Shown here in pieces: positions 46,269-61,200 of a stretch of 64,000 bases of DNA. The first letter of the stretch is position 1. Each line of letters begins with the position of its first letter. The position numbers were made by a program, and so were the translations under genes. This stretch comes from Trichostrongylus colubriformis. Lineage: Eukaryota; Nematoda; Chromadorea; Rhabditida; Trichostrongylidae. Where the stretch lies: NCBI GenBank assembly GCA_963978905.1, contig OZ022260.1, positions 3,771,725 through 3,835,724 of the forward strand, written 5' to 3'. A model generated the notes under the pieces. That model worked only from the letters and a program-made list of their open reading frames with translations. It had not been told where the DNA came from and searched no databases.

Positions 46269-49200
46269 TTAATCGCCTCTTTCGTCCGCTTTTTCTTTTG
46301 ACTTCCTTATTTTGGGGTTGAGCAAAACATCGATAGTGCCATATTCGTCGATTGTAGTGATAGGAGGATTCACTGAAAGAAAATCAAATCAGGCGAGGTT
46401 CAGAAATGCGCTCTTATGACCTCAATTCTGTTCAACAGAACCTATGTAGGAGTGATTGGACAATTGTTAGATGCGTAAACCACAATTGTAATTCGGCTGT
46501 CTCCACCCCAAATGCCATTGAGAGGAAGTAAAATGTGCACAGCAGAGGAAAAAGAGTCAGGCTAAAAACATGCTACAAATGTCAAAACATGTGCAGCTCA
46601 TGAAGAAAACCCCTTCAAATTCAAGGTGAAAAGGTGCTCAAGTGAATCATTTTATTTAACCGAAAAAGAAATCGAGTGGAACTCAATAATTCAGGTGCAT
46701 CATGTGGGCATCCCCATTCTTTTGACTGTTTCTGTGAAATGTATTAGATCGAGTCATAAGTAAAGGTCTCCCTTCCACATTTCCGCCGAACGTGCCAAAA
46801 GATAGCCTCATCGTTTCAGCTGTCCTGACATTGGGACATAAGCAGCTTAGTGTCCTCCCATATTCTAATTTTCTAGTCGTCTGTGGAGGACAGTACTGCA
46901 GCATATTTTGACGACATACCCATATTTCGAAATTTGTCTGTCAAAATAGTGACAGTGGACTAGGATATAAAGCAGTAGAGCTAACTAGCTACTCATTTTG
47001 AAGTTTTGCGAATAAACTATGGCTTTGGGGACCGGATGTTCAGTGTCTATGGTCCCTGATCGCTACATGGCGAAAAGAGAAGTCGTCCGTCCCTCCTGAT
47101 CAATTCGCACTAGACATGTAGCTCTACCACAAAGAGACATTGTTCAGCCTAGGAGGAGAGCGTTATGGAGCGTATGAGGCTACAAGTACACCATAGAATA
47201 TGCGAAAAACGCTATTAGGTTGCTGTTCCTAATCGACAGACTGTCATATGTTCACGGCTCCCGAAAATTTGAGCATTTTGCATGCCATTTCAACGCAGTG
47301 GGTCAGACATGACAGCAGTACATATGGCTGGCTAAGAATTTTGTTTGTGCTGAATGGCTGCAGAAACTGACTGACAGTACCTTTCGCCTACTAAAGAGCT
47401 CAGCTGTAACGTTCCGTGCCGTCCCACGCATTGTCTTACTATAGTTTATTCCAGCTATCACTTTAATAGGGCCCTCATTATTACATAAAAATTACTTTTA
47501 CTTTTACTTAGTTTTACTCGAATAATGTATACAAGAGTGTTTCAAATCGCAGCTGGTGTACTTCTGGAGGAGCAGCTTAGCGGTCACTGGAGGAAAGTGA
47601 AGACAATGATTATTACACTGTCTGTATATTATATCTCTGAAGGCTTTGAAGCAACAACGTTCTGAAAAATCGCACGTGTTGCAATACTTACGCACTAACT
47701 TAGCACATATTAGAGAGTAGAGGCAAAGCTAAACATACGTGGTGGAGCAGGAGGATCAGACCCTGCTTCAATAGGGTAGAACTTTTGCTGCACACGAACA
47801 CCAGTCTGGTTTGGAGGGGTGCACCCTGTGCCGCCTATCTGAAATTTTCGCGATAGTGTATATAGAGATTGGCAATGTATGCACATATATTGGTCATCCA
47901 CTTGAAAAAAAGTTTTGTACCGTCGTATCATTCGGCTAAATTGCGATTTTCTTCAATGCGAGAATCTTTGAAAATGTCGAACCAGGTGGTTCATATGAAG
48001 AGGCTGCCCTGCACCTACGATCTGACTACGTCACCTGATTAATTTACCCGTGTATTATATGAAAAATCAGATGTCGTACAATCTCACTGCAGGGAATCAG
48101 GCAATGATATTCAACATTAGGCAATCACATATATGGCTGTATATAGAGTATAACAACAGCTAGTAGTTGTTATTGTTCAGAAAACTCGTGCGTTTTTTGT
48201 AGCGCCTTCATCACGGAACCACGTTGCACAAACAACCATGAAGAAGTAGAATGAAAGAGCTATGGAGCTCTGCCACATCCACTACACTCAACTGAGGTGG
48301 CTCCGACCACTGTCACTTCCTTTGGCATATGGACAGCTTTCTTTGGGAGGAACACTTCGAGACCCTTCACGATGCTAAGGTGACCTCCACCGAATTCAAC
48401 CCCTCAAGATTTGCAGAGTTCGGGACAAAAGAAACGAACAAGTTACATCCTGTCGGCCAAGGTCTTAGTTTCTTATGTCTTATGGCTTTACTTATCAAAA
48501 ATTGTATGGGCCAGAACATGCATTTAAGGTAAGAGGTCGAAAACCGTCAGTACTTTTCAATTAACGTCATATAATGTGATATTTCACAAACAAAAAAGGG
48601 AGAAAATGTCTGCGCCACCAGCATAACGTTCCAGCACCACTAGATGGTCATCAAACCTGCAAGAACTGTGAGCTCTTACTGCGAACCTCGTGTAGTTTGC
48701 GCAGCGCCCCATAGCGTCTCCACGGATCTGGTCTCGAGCGATTACAACGTTTGAATGCCCTGAAAAAGCAGCTAGTTCGTTTCCATACGGTGAGTCGGAT
48801 GTGTTTCCAAATATTGCCTAACTTAAGAGTTTTTGTAAATCGATGCAGATCACTCATCTTCTTTCAGGTCCAGTCAAAGAGCAGTATCAAAAAGCAAAAG
48901 TTTTTTTTTCGAAAACGTATCTCCGTGCTGTCCCAATGAAGGGGAGGGAGTGTGGGGGGGGGGGGGGGAGGGATGCATTCCACTATGGCCGTGATTTTTA
49001 GCTAAGCCTAGAAGGAGAAGGTAACCTCTTACTTTCCTCACTAAGGCTTAGGCAAAAATACATAAACCTGAGTGTACAGACCGAATCCTCAAGATTCTTC
49101 CGAAATGCTCAGATGTGCAAGTTTTTCCTTAGGAAACGCCCCCTCCCCCTCAGTGCGATAGCATCTGAATCGCAATTTTGCTCCCATTTCCTTTGAACAC

Positions 49201-52200
49201 CAGCACGAGTACACTAACTCTTTACCCAATGCTCTCCACTTTGCAGATCTTAACCGTCTTTATGAACACACAACTATTGTCTTGAAACGCAGTTCGCGAT
49301 AACTCATCGATAAGCATGCCAGCGCCGCGCCGAGGACAGATTGGAGGGGCATCCAGCAGTCTTTAGAAAGAGGAAGGAGCTGAGCCGAGCGCGGCGGTTC
49401 TCCTTGGTAATCTGCATAAGGGCGACCTCAGTGGGTCGCCGATATTAGAATACGGTAACAGGCGATAGCGGAAAGAGTGTGCGAGGCAAGTCTTCCTGCC
49501 CCTCGCGGACCCACGTTAGGAGCGGAGTAATTATGGTAAGTAGGCAATGGAAACAATAGAAATGAGCTCAAACAAATGTCGTCATACGAGAATAGTTAAA
49601 ACTAGCATGTACGTGTTGTAATCTGCTCTATTGAATGGTTGTGAATTTTAGGAAAACCTATAATATTAGGTTGGCTGATAAATTCCTGGACACTTCGAGA
49701 CGTTTTTTATTTTTATAACTTTATTTTGGAACAACTTATAATCAATCAACAAGATATTCACCATTATTATCAGTAACCTTCTGCCATCGCTCTGGCAACC
49801 TTTCAATTCCATTCATCCAGAACTGTGCAGACTGCGACGCTATAAAGTCGTTGGTCGCGATTTTGAGGTCCTCCTCTTTTTCGAACTGCTTGTCCTTCAG
49901 ATATGTTTTGAAAAGGGAGAATAAACGGTAATCAGATGGGGCGAGGTCCGGGGAATTCGGAATATTACTCAGTAATTCTTTCCTGTGTGGACGGCTGAGA
50001 AGGGATTCCTCAATGGACAACCTTGACTGTTTGTTGCTGTCAGACAGCACGTGGGGTGGCCATGTGGACAGAACTTTCCTATATCCCAAGCGAGAGAGAT
50101 GCAGTTCAACTGTATGGTGTATGCATCCGAGCATCTGAGACAACTGTCTTGTGCTGACCGTTGGGTTCTCTTGAACTGCTTGCACGAGGCGCTAGTCGTC
50201 GTATTCAACAGGGCGTCCAGTATGTTGTTGGTCGGCCAGGCTATATCCAGAACGAAAGCGTTCGAACCAAACATCAACGGTGGACTTGAAAGTAGCTTGT
50301 GGCCCGAACGCAGCGTTGATGTTTTCGGCCGCCTTCCTCGTAGAACTTCCACGGCGGAACTCGTACAAGTAGAGCGTCCGAGGAGCTACCTTTTCCATTT
50401 TGAACAGAAATGATCTTCTAGACAAGCTCCGGCCCTTATATACCTATGTGGGGGAACATTGGAGAACACTGTTCAACAGGGCCAAACATGAAAAGATGAG
50501 CATTCAATCGACGCATTATAGATCAAAATGTTTTGAAGTGTCCAGGAACTTATCAGCCAACCTAATACAATGAGAGTCCAACAGATGAAAGAACCCCAAG
50601 ACCGTTTGAGACCGTGATGCAGTCTCAAAAAGTATCTTAACCGCCTTTATGAACACACAACAGGAAGCACAGAGGAGAAGAATGCTGGCGAGATGAGAAG
50701 TGATGAAACAAGAACATCAAAGGGGCTGGCGAATAATACATGGGAAAGAGAAATGTGACCGGCCAACAAAGGATCTGACTCTCGTAATTATAATGGCGTA
50801 CAATGTTGACACAGGATTTTTGAAGCACCTTCGAAATTCCTGGTGGTCACGTCTTTCTCGACCATCATCGGGCTCTGTCCAGGATCCGAGTTTTCTCTGC
50901 ACATAGCGGGAAGGCGCCCACTAGCTCTTCCAACTCTCCAGCACTGGCTGCACCTGGGCACAACTGTTCTATGTTCGCGCATGTGATGTCTTCTCATACT
51001 TTCCGTATATTTGCGTACCGTCGGCAGGTATCGCAACCTTACGCCGGGTTTGAAGTCCTATAGATCGGAGAGTTTTTCGCACTACTTGAGGCTGCACCGC
51101 TCCCTCGGCTCATGGTTCCAGGGTTTACAAGGGGTTTCGAAAAAGGGTAATTTTGCTAGCGCTTGCATCCGTCAAGTATACAAAACAGAGGGTAACGAAG
51201 GAGATAGAGGTATTGGGGCAAAGTGTCGCTGGAATTTTCCTCTAAAAGCAGGAGCAAGCTTTGGCTCACCACTTTCACCGTCATGAAAATATGGAGCCGC
51301 CAGTCGGCACAGTCGAGCTTTACAGCACCAACGACATCAGGGTCCGCCTCAAACAGCAATGCTAGCTTCCGTGATGAATCTCTCTTCCTAAGCACTGACC
51401 CTTCGTTCCATGGAAGTTACAGAGCTCTCGCTGCTTGGACAAAGCTTCTATGATCATTGTCATTGTTCACGCCTCAAACCCGCCTCCAGAAGTCTCAGTG
51501 GTAGTGGCACGTACCGGTTCTAGGAATCGGAGGGCGTTGGGAACTCGGAGGAAACGAATTGCTCAAGTACACCACCCACTATGAATCTCCTCAGGTACCC
51601 AGAGACCTTAGCAAGGTAGTGAACGGAGGCGACAAAACCTCGAATCTTGTCCAGTTGAGGTGACACATCATGTTCACTCGGAGAAGTTCCCGATCCTGCC
51701 GTGTAGATGGCTATTACACAGTTTGGTGAAAGTGTGAGGTGTTCTAAAATTTGGTGATGGACCTCACTTTGTCAGACCTGCTGAAGTTCGAATAATATGG
51801 GGTGAAAATAGGAAGAGAAAAAGTGACTCTTTCTGTATCCCCATGCTGCGGCGCAACAAGTGCACGTTTTGTCACCAACATTGCTGCGCTTCGAGCACCT
51901 TGGATCTCTTGCCATTTGCGCCACATTGCGAGCTACTGATATGAGGAGGGAGACATGCATGTCCCCATTATACTATGTATAAGGACAGCATGGCATCTCT
52001 CATTCACTGACGACAAGTGACACGGAGTGGCGGCGTCCCACTCTCGTGGTGGTGGACTGGTGAGTTTAGTACTTTCGTACGGGGTTCCTCCGGCGGTTCC
52101 TCGATGTTTCGTCAGAACCGCTAGAGGGATGAGGCGTTTGGTGGTGTAGTGGATAGAATCTTAAATCTTGAGCCACGTTTAGGCCTTTGAGGAAGACGAT

Positions 52201-55200
52201 CTGGTCGAAACGCTAGGCCTCAAATAAATATTCCACCTAATAACCTCGTTGGCATAACAGAGAATTACAAACCAAAAAATATTGTTTGAAACTCGTGTAA
52301 TACTACGTGCTGCAGTTGCCCACTCGGAAACGGTGATGCGTGCAACACCATGTGTTGCACAACGTAGTTATGTCTTAACATGGAATTCCTGCCAGTTGAT
52401 ATCCAGCAGCTACTCTCATTGTGGGCTTTAGAGGCATTTAATAAAAAGTTGGAGAAATTTTGTAATGTACACATATACGCAAAAGCGCTTCGAAATGACG
52501 ACACTCTAGGAAAACTCAACCAAGTCGCAAGAAGTATGCACCAATCTGATATTGCTATTTCTTTATTTCCTCGAATTCAAATGACACAGTTGGGAGGGTC
52601 CAGTATAAATGGAGTAGGGAAGACGTCTCATGTTCCAGTCGTGAGCCACTCCTTACTCGGAAAACACCTTACTCCTTACTAACACTAGAATTCACTGCTG
52701 ATGTAACTGCACTCGTTGGAACTGCTTACTGCCAACATAATTGAAACAAATTCGCCGAATTCGTGACTCATGGGCTCAACTCTCTCCCTCCTCGTCCTCG
52801 CTCACAGACACAGTTTTTGGGGTGTGTACCCTTATGTCAGGATTTCGCACGAAGACGAGCGACGTGCGATGCAATGTGTGCAAGCTGTGCGCATCGTGGT
52901 AGATGGGTCTTGAAACGATTACACGGTGATGCTAGGGGCGCGATACGTAGCTGACTTGTATCCCTTCGGGGCCCAACAACATGGCGCCTTTAGCTCACTC
53001 AATGCTTCGCTTGCGACATACCGCGGTGCGAAATCCTGGCATAAGGGTACACGCCCAGTTTTTTTACCCATTCACTAGCGGTTTCGATTCATTCAGCATT
53101 GGTTGGGTGACTGGCACCTTCTGACGAAAGCTGCAGCGCAACTAACAAGTATTCAAGTGATTATGGCATGCTTGAGAGGTGGAGTCAAACGCTCAGGTTT
53201 GGCATTTTCGTATTCTCTGAGAGAGTTTGCCGTTGAGTGAGGTCCAGCTCACAACGGTCCACTGTATTGGTCTTTTCCTTACCTTTGACTTAGCGCCCCT
53301 TTACCGATATCGAAAGTCATTTGTTGGTCATTCCAAGTGATGACTGTGTTTTTCGTTTGTGGAATATCAGCCTGAAGCAGAGTGGTACTCATTTGAATAT
53401 CACACTAGATTCAATGTAGGCGACTTTAAATGATTTAATTATTACTTTTTCTTTCGTAACTTTTTCTGGTGCTAGGCGAGTAATATGCGACGGATGGGGT
53501 GATTGGAATAATCGGCGGATTTCCTCCTCGTATTTTATCTGAACTAGTTTTCATATAACGAAAAACAGGTTGTAAAAAAATGCCTTGATCAGAGTGAGGT
53601 TAATAACAGTATCGGTTGGCGTCAATGATCAATGCCGTGTATCGGTGCTTGGTGTAATAAAATTGCTGTAAATTGTGAATGCTTTTAAAGGCATATTCCA
53701 GGATTATTGGGATATCAGATCTCCTGCCGTGGATGGATAGTTCGACCCAAGCCACGTAGGCCGTACCTTCATAGAGGCGTGGGTGTCAGTTCCTGGAGCG
53801 TGCAGAGCCAAAGAATCAGCGCAACAGCTCGGCCCCGCTCACCCTTGCCGGGGGTCTGCCTTTACTCTTCGACTCTTATCTTTGACATAGGTAGACTAGC
53901 TACGTAGTCAAGATCTTGAAACTGGCAGTCAAGCGATCGTCTCGCGAAGTAAACCCACTACTGAGTGACTGACCCCACACTAAGCACCGGAGTACTTGCA
54001 ACACACCCCCGGCAGGGATGGGCGGGGCCGAGCTGTTGCGCTAGATTCCTTGGCTCTGCACGCCCCAGAAACTGACCCACACGCCTCGGTAAAGGTACAG
54101 CCTACGTGTCTTGGGTCGAACTCTCCATCCACGGCAGGAGATGTGATATCCCAATAAACCTGGAATATGCCTTTAAATCGTGGTTAACGAATTTATTATC
54201 TGGCATCTTTGCTTCTGAAAGGCGATAAAGGGCTGAGTTTTCTCACTTCTTCAATGTGAAGAAGATAGTGACCCGGAACACTTCACACTTAATATCACGC
54301 AGTTAATGGCGTATCAAAGCTATAATTTGAAAGTTTGTGATGGTCGAATGCCTAACTTTTGACAGGGTCGCCTTCAACTCACACAAGCATGGAAACATTT
54401 CACAATTTTTCAAAATGTTACGCATCGTGCAAAAGAAGTGTTGCTTTTTACTCGTTGCAACTCAGAACATAGAGCATCGAACAATTAGAAGTTCAATGCC
54501 ACCTTAATCATCCTGGTTCCAACAACGTTGAATTAGTTGGCACTATTCCACTATCACTACCCCGGGTGACGGTTGGGACACACGGTCAGTGAGGTCACCA
54601 GGTCACGCCGTGGGTACGTCCATCCGTGCGAGATGGATTGCAATTATGTGAAGACAGGTAAAAAACCGCTGCCAAAGCTCCTCCCCTGAAAAGCTTGGGC
54701 AAATCGGGGGAGCCCAGAAGGCGAAGGACACGCCATCACCCGGACGAGCCGCGAAGCTTCGCCGCGCGCGGTGAGCCGAGCTCAGGCTAGTTGTAAGGTA
54801 AAAATTCGCGTGTCCCGATATACACTCCTGTCACTAATAGCCACTTTCTATACTTCTACCCATCATCGATTTCTTCAGCAACGTCCAAAGCTATACAGTA
54901 AGAACAGTTCAAGAAGCAACGGAGGGAAGGAATGACGACTATCGGCGACTTGTCCGACCGATTTGAATGCATGCTGACTGGATTTTACAGCATTGATCGC
55001 GGAAAATAAACCTTACCTTTCGCTGCTCGAGTGACAAGTGCTTAACCTTCGCTCGAAATGGATACACGTCGGAGTCAACTAGCTTATCTTAAAGTACAGC
55101 CTTTGGTTACACCGAGACGGCATGTTTTCATATAGAAATTACCTGCCGTACTAGTCGGCGTTGTAGATGGAGTTGCAGTAGGTGTCGTGCACTTCTGCTG

Positions 55201-58200
55201 TGGAATTGTGATGGACGGAGACCTTTCAATATTCGTAGATGTGGATTCCTGAAATTTCTTAAGTGAGTTCGGATGCCATCATGGGTGTTTGAAGTCTTGG
55301 AGATGTCTTTTTGGAGCTGGTATGGTTTTTTTTACGGCATTGCCCATTTCCACGTTGCGCAGGTCAACTGAAGAATTATAGTCATGACTGAAGTGTCAGA
55401 GACCATTTTTTGAATAATATCATAGATCAAATCCTTATGCCTACTTGCGGTGCGGATACAAATTCCAAACCTATCCTAGGTGGTGATTAGATTAGAATTA
55501 CACTGTCATAGAAGGAGCATTATTCCCCTTTGCACTCGAAGTCCTTCATTCTTACAAGATCGCAGCAACTGTCCGATATCACCACTTCCTTCTATCCAAG
55601 GCATCGTCTGCTATGACCATCTCGGTGGGACCATCCTCGATGATGCTCTTGCGACTTCTCCTGCTCACGCGATTTTATTTTCAGATACCCGAGCTATTCT
55701 AACGGACGATCTTACGACTATCTTAGCAAGGCCCAAACATTGCACTATTATTTCTCATTTTTAGGTGATTACATATTGGAGTCTGCGTGGCCTGGCCGCA
55801 GCAGGCAATACGCCCAGCTGACAGTCCCCATTTTGGTATTACCTATAAAGGCGAGTAATAACTGACATCCTCTGCAAAGGTTCAAATGCTCACGCATACT
55901 AGTTTACACATACTAGTTTACACAAAAGCAGTTCGCGGAAGAACTGACCCTTCCAAAGACCCAGAGGCAAAATTTCCGCCTAGCAACCACAACAGGGGAG
56001 GGAGGATATGTTAACAGAGAATCGCATTAGTCAAGCAGAAACTGTCGATTTTGGTATGGTTATGCTTCCGTTGCTATATTTCATTCTGCCTCTGATTCTG
56101 ATTTTAGTCCATTTAGGTTTGGTTTCTGCAGCAGATGAACTTAAACGGAGTCATTTGTGTGAATGGCCGGAGTCAAAAAAGAGTTTCATAACACTGGAAA
56201 TCGTCTATATTTACACATGTTTACATATTTCACATATTTACATTTACATACACATTTCATGCATGAAATACTGAAAGAAACGAGGAGTTCAAACAGCGCT
56301 GCTATCAGCGATTACTGAGTTAACGTAGGCGTAAAGTTACGGTAATCGTGTACGGTGCACACGTAAAGTTTGGCTTTATCCGTAATACCCTCCACTTTGG
56401 CCGCAAATCATGGAGCTTAACTGTAGGCTACCATCCGCTGGCATAGAGCACCGCAGGGCTTACTGATGCACCAATCGACCTACAGCGAAGCAATAATACA
56501 CCACTTCTCAGGAACCGTGCATTCTTCCATGATACACTGCTTCTCGTTTAGCATAGTCTACTCTACGTTGCGTGCAACAGGTAGATCGCCTCCAAGATGC
56601 CAAAGATTCTTTGCAAGTTCCTCTCATGACAGTCCACCACTGAGATAATGACTTGATGAGACGGAAGTCTTTCAATTGCAGTACTCACGGCTGTTTTTGC
56701 AACTTGCTCTAGAATTCACCACAAATCAAATGATATAATCACCGTAGTGATAGCTATCTTATCCTTGCTGCCTCAATCGCAATTCTGAACTACACCTAAG
56801 CTGGCACTAGCAGCTAGTAAACTGTTGTTATGTCTCTGTAGATGTCCCCCACTATTTCGACGTCACGATTATTTAGCTGTTGATACGCTTTCTAACACAC
56901 AGGAACGTTACGTGTTCACTCAATTTTTGTCTACACCTGAGCTGTACTGGTCGTCTGATATTAGGAAAGAATAATTCCAGTCTCGTCAAACCGACTTGGT
57001 ATTATGCTTTATCGGAGGTTATCATGAAAATTCTGTTCTACCTTACATAACACTGATAAAGGGTAATACACTTCGAATCTGATGATGCTTGCTTTCCAAC
57101 TCTCCTCTTGAGCCTTCAGTAGCTGTTGTCAGTCCCGGTCACCGACCGTCAATATCCTGTCTCGCTTCACACAACATCCTACTATATATAATTCGCTTAG
57201 TATGTCTGTGTGTGTGTGTTTGTCCGTCTGTCACGAAATTCATATCTCGCGTCGCAGCAAAGCTGGGAAGCTGAATTTTACAAGTGATATAGGGGGTGCC
57301 AAGGGAACCTCAGCGGTGGTGGACCGGAAGTGATAGCAACTGATAAGGGCTGATAAGGAGCCTCGGAAGGCAAATGTCACCAAATCCGTTTCGCTTTTCG
57401 CGTTGATCCAGGAGCGCTGACACTCATGGGTGTTTAGCAGGGTGGGTCAGGGACATTAATGGTGGGTGATCTAAGTTGATAATGGTTGATAAGATTCGAT
57501 AAGGGGCGTAAAAAGGCTAGAGTCGTCAAATCCGTTTCGCTTTTCGCGTTGATCCAAGAGCGCTGACACGCATGGGTGTTTAGCAGGGTGGGTCAGGGAC
57601 ATTAATAGTGGGTGATCCAAACTGATAGTGGTTGATAAGCTTCGATTAGGAGCGTGAGAAAGGGAAATGTCACCAAGGCCGGCTTGCTTCTACGGCTAAC
57701 AGTGGAATGATCATATTCGCAGGTATTGTAGGGTACGGGTACCTCAATGGTGCTGTTAGGTGCAGGGGCCTCAGTGAAACTGATAATGGCCTACAGTGGT
57801 TGATAAGAACCGTTGGGAATTGGATGGGATGAAATCCTTTACATCGCTTGATACTGCTATACGACCGCTTTAGCAAAAGCGTCTGATGCGGTGGCATCCG
57901 GTGAACATATTTTATTTATGTTCTGATATCACTGACCGATGTATCGACCGCTGAATGCCTGGCGTTCCAAAAAAAATGGTGCGTTTCTCTTGATAATGCG
58001 ATCTCCATTGATAATCATGATACAACCTATTTTTGTGATAGCAAAGCTAGCGGTTCACTCGGAATCATTTTCTAATGCGGTACTTGCAGCAACACTGGGT
58101 ATCGATCGCTAGACTATGTAAAATTTCAAGTAGTGAAGCATGTTTACGAAAACGATAAACATCGATAAGCTGGACATGGCCATCAATGATTAGAACGATC

Positions 58201-61200
58201 GTACGTACGAATTAGATTCTCAGCAAGTGCTATTTGTTACCAATCGATGCAATCGAATACAAAACTATCGATTTCCAAACTACCCAGACTCCCAATGATG
58301 ACCAGTTGGCTGGCGCACGCTACTGCGCGCGGTTCATGTGGATTACGTGCAAAATGGGTTCCATGCAAAGCGATTGAAATATACCGATACCGAAATGCTT
58401 TTTTATCACGCCATCTTCTCTGCTTTTTTGCAATTCAATAGCTCAGCTGAAAGCAGAGGGAAGGAAATCTCCGCTCCGCTGTTGTCGGGCCGAACACACC
58501 CATTTTGCACAACATCGCCATGAATCGCGCGCAGTAATCTGCGTCAGCCAACTGGTATGGAAAAATTGACACCCCACCGTGGTGGTAGACGCCTAATGCT
58601 TCATTCGGTACTACTCTAGCTGTTCCCCAATGGGGGGGAGGGTGGGGATCATTCTTCAAAATAATTTTGGTTTCGGATAGTAGCTTCTAATTTTTCAAAA
58701 TTAGCAGCTATCAAAAATCAACATATTAAAATCAATATCTGCAAACTTAAGCTTTCAGCTTCACAGTTCGATGCCAATTTTGGCCAACCGGCTCACGTCA
58801 TTCGTTTGATGCTGATGAGCTATCCTACTACTATATATAATCTGCTAAGTATGTCTGTCTGTACGTGTGCGTATGTCTGTTTGTCACGAGATTCATATCC
58901 ACACTGCAGCGAAGCTAGAACTTCGATTTGTGCAGGTGATGTGGGCGTGGCACGGGGACATCAATTGTGGCGGAGCGGTTCTGGTAACAACTGATAAGGG
59001 CTGATAGGAATCGTCAAAAGGAGAATGTGGCCTGATCCAATTCGCCTTTCGGAATGATTCCAGAGCGCCGATACTCATGGGTTTTAGAGAGCTAGGACGG
59101 GATCATTATTGGTGATTGATCCAAACTGGTAACGGTTGATAAGACTTGGTTAAGAACGAGAAAAGGCAAATGTCGTCAAAACCGTTTCGCTTTTCCGGCT
59201 GACAGTAAAATGTTCACACGACATGCATTTCAGGGTACGGGGACCTTAACGATGACCCATCGGAACAGATAACGCTTCACGAGGCTGATAAGAGCGTTCT
59301 GATATCACTTGCCATGTGTCGACCGCTAAATTGACTAGCGTTCCACATAATGGTCTATGACCTTCGATACTGCGATCCACATGGATGAACAAGATAGATC
59401 TGGATGCGTGATAGAAAAGCAAGCGATTCTTTTTCTCATGCGGTACCAGCAGCAAAAATGATATCGACTGTTAGACTATGTAGAATCTCAAATAGTGGTG
59501 CATGTTTACAAGAATGACAAGCATCGATAACTGGTATATGGATCTATCGCCAACATGTAAGAGTGTGCTCGTTCAATGGACAAATTGCTATCAATATATA
59601 CTATCGACTGATAAGATGTGAGACGTCGTGACGGTTGATATGATTTGCGAAGGAGCATCAGAAAAAAACCAACGCCAGATCCGTTGTGCTTTTAGCGTTG
59701 ACTCTCGAGCCTTAACGCCTATAGGTACTTTGAGAAGTGGTACGTAAACCATTTTAGTGGGTGATCCAAGCAGATAATGGCTGATAAGCTAGATAAGGAG
59801 CGTAAGAAAGCAGTAGTCGCCAAATCCGTTTCGCTTTTCCTTAGAGCTTTGACACTTATAGGCATCTTGAGATCTGGTGCGGATACTTTAATGGTGTGTG
59901 ATCCGGAATGATAATGACTGATAAACGTCAGAAATAATGTGGGAAGACGAAAGCCATCTAATTCGTTACGCCTTTCGCGTTGAACGTGGAGCGTTCTCAT
60001 TCATGTGGGGTGGTAGGGGTATCGTAATGGAGATCGAAAATAATGACACCTGATAAAGGCTGTTCCATCTCTTATTACCATGAAGATGAGTGTCTGAAGC
60101 TTACTACATGACAAAGGAGAGTCAGAAAGCAAATGTTGCGAATCTTTTGCGTTTTTTCCGTCGACAGAAAACTGTTGAATACCATGGGTGTATGAGAGGT
60201 GAGATGTGAATCCTCATTGCGTGTGACAACAAGTGTTAGCGCTTGTTTGTTTTTTCAGTCACTGTTCTGATTTCCATAACATTATCGACCGCTCAAGTAT
60301 CTAGTCTCTCGAGTGGTGGTAGTTCTAGTGTTAGCTTAGATTTGATAACCTTTGCGAATAACTAATTCACCAATGACCAAATGTAGCTAAAATATGCATG
60401 CTTAGTAAATCGACCAACTCCCTACTCTAAAGAAATGGGTCGCCTGTTTAAAATTTCGAATAGTGGTGGCATCCTGTGGAGCTATTATAAGCAATGCAAA
60501 ACGATTGCCGCTATCTTGTTTTAAAGTTACCAGTTGGCTGAGCACACTTGTCGCGGAACGCGACTGTCCCTGTGGGCGCACCGCGCGCCCGGCCCCCTGC
60601 AGGGTGCAGGAGTTACCGCAGTTACCGCTAGTATTCCAATAGTTGACGCTTGGTGATGAAGCACGGTCGGACCTGAGTCTGGGCAGGAAGTTGAGAGTAG
60701 GGCGACTATTGTGAATAATATGTACATAAGAAATATGGGTGCTATAATCTTTGTTACTCGTTGTCGTATTGAGTGTAGGTTGTAGAAGTGCGGGAGCCAA
60801 TACCTCCGGGAAGCGGCGGCCATACTGTGGGGAAAGCCGTATGGTTCCTGGGGAAGCCCACGCGGACAGTGACAACCCGCAGGCACATCAGCCGGGTAGA
60901 GCGGGGGCCGGAGACGCGGAACACGATGCTGTTGCGCTAGCGGCTAGGAGGGCAACCGCCTGACGAGCCGCATCAACACTACTGCGCGCGACGGACAGCG
61001 ATGTTGTGCAAAATGGGTTCTATGAAAATCGACTGGTCTGTATTACTACTGAAATGCCTTTTTCATACCGCCTTCCGAACATTTTTCAATTGAAAGCCTT
61101 CCTGGTAGATGAAATTTTCAACCGATGCCACAAACAACGATGTTCGCATCGATCGAACCCATTTCTCACAACATCGCCATGAGTCGCGCGCAGTAGTGTA

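Noticed and set aside
48290..48415. Minus-strand open stretch with LSIVKGLEVFLPKKAVHMPK and a CSGC motif
   Set aside because: No acceptor puts it in phase with either neighbouring exon of the gene there, and it ends at a stop without a donor.
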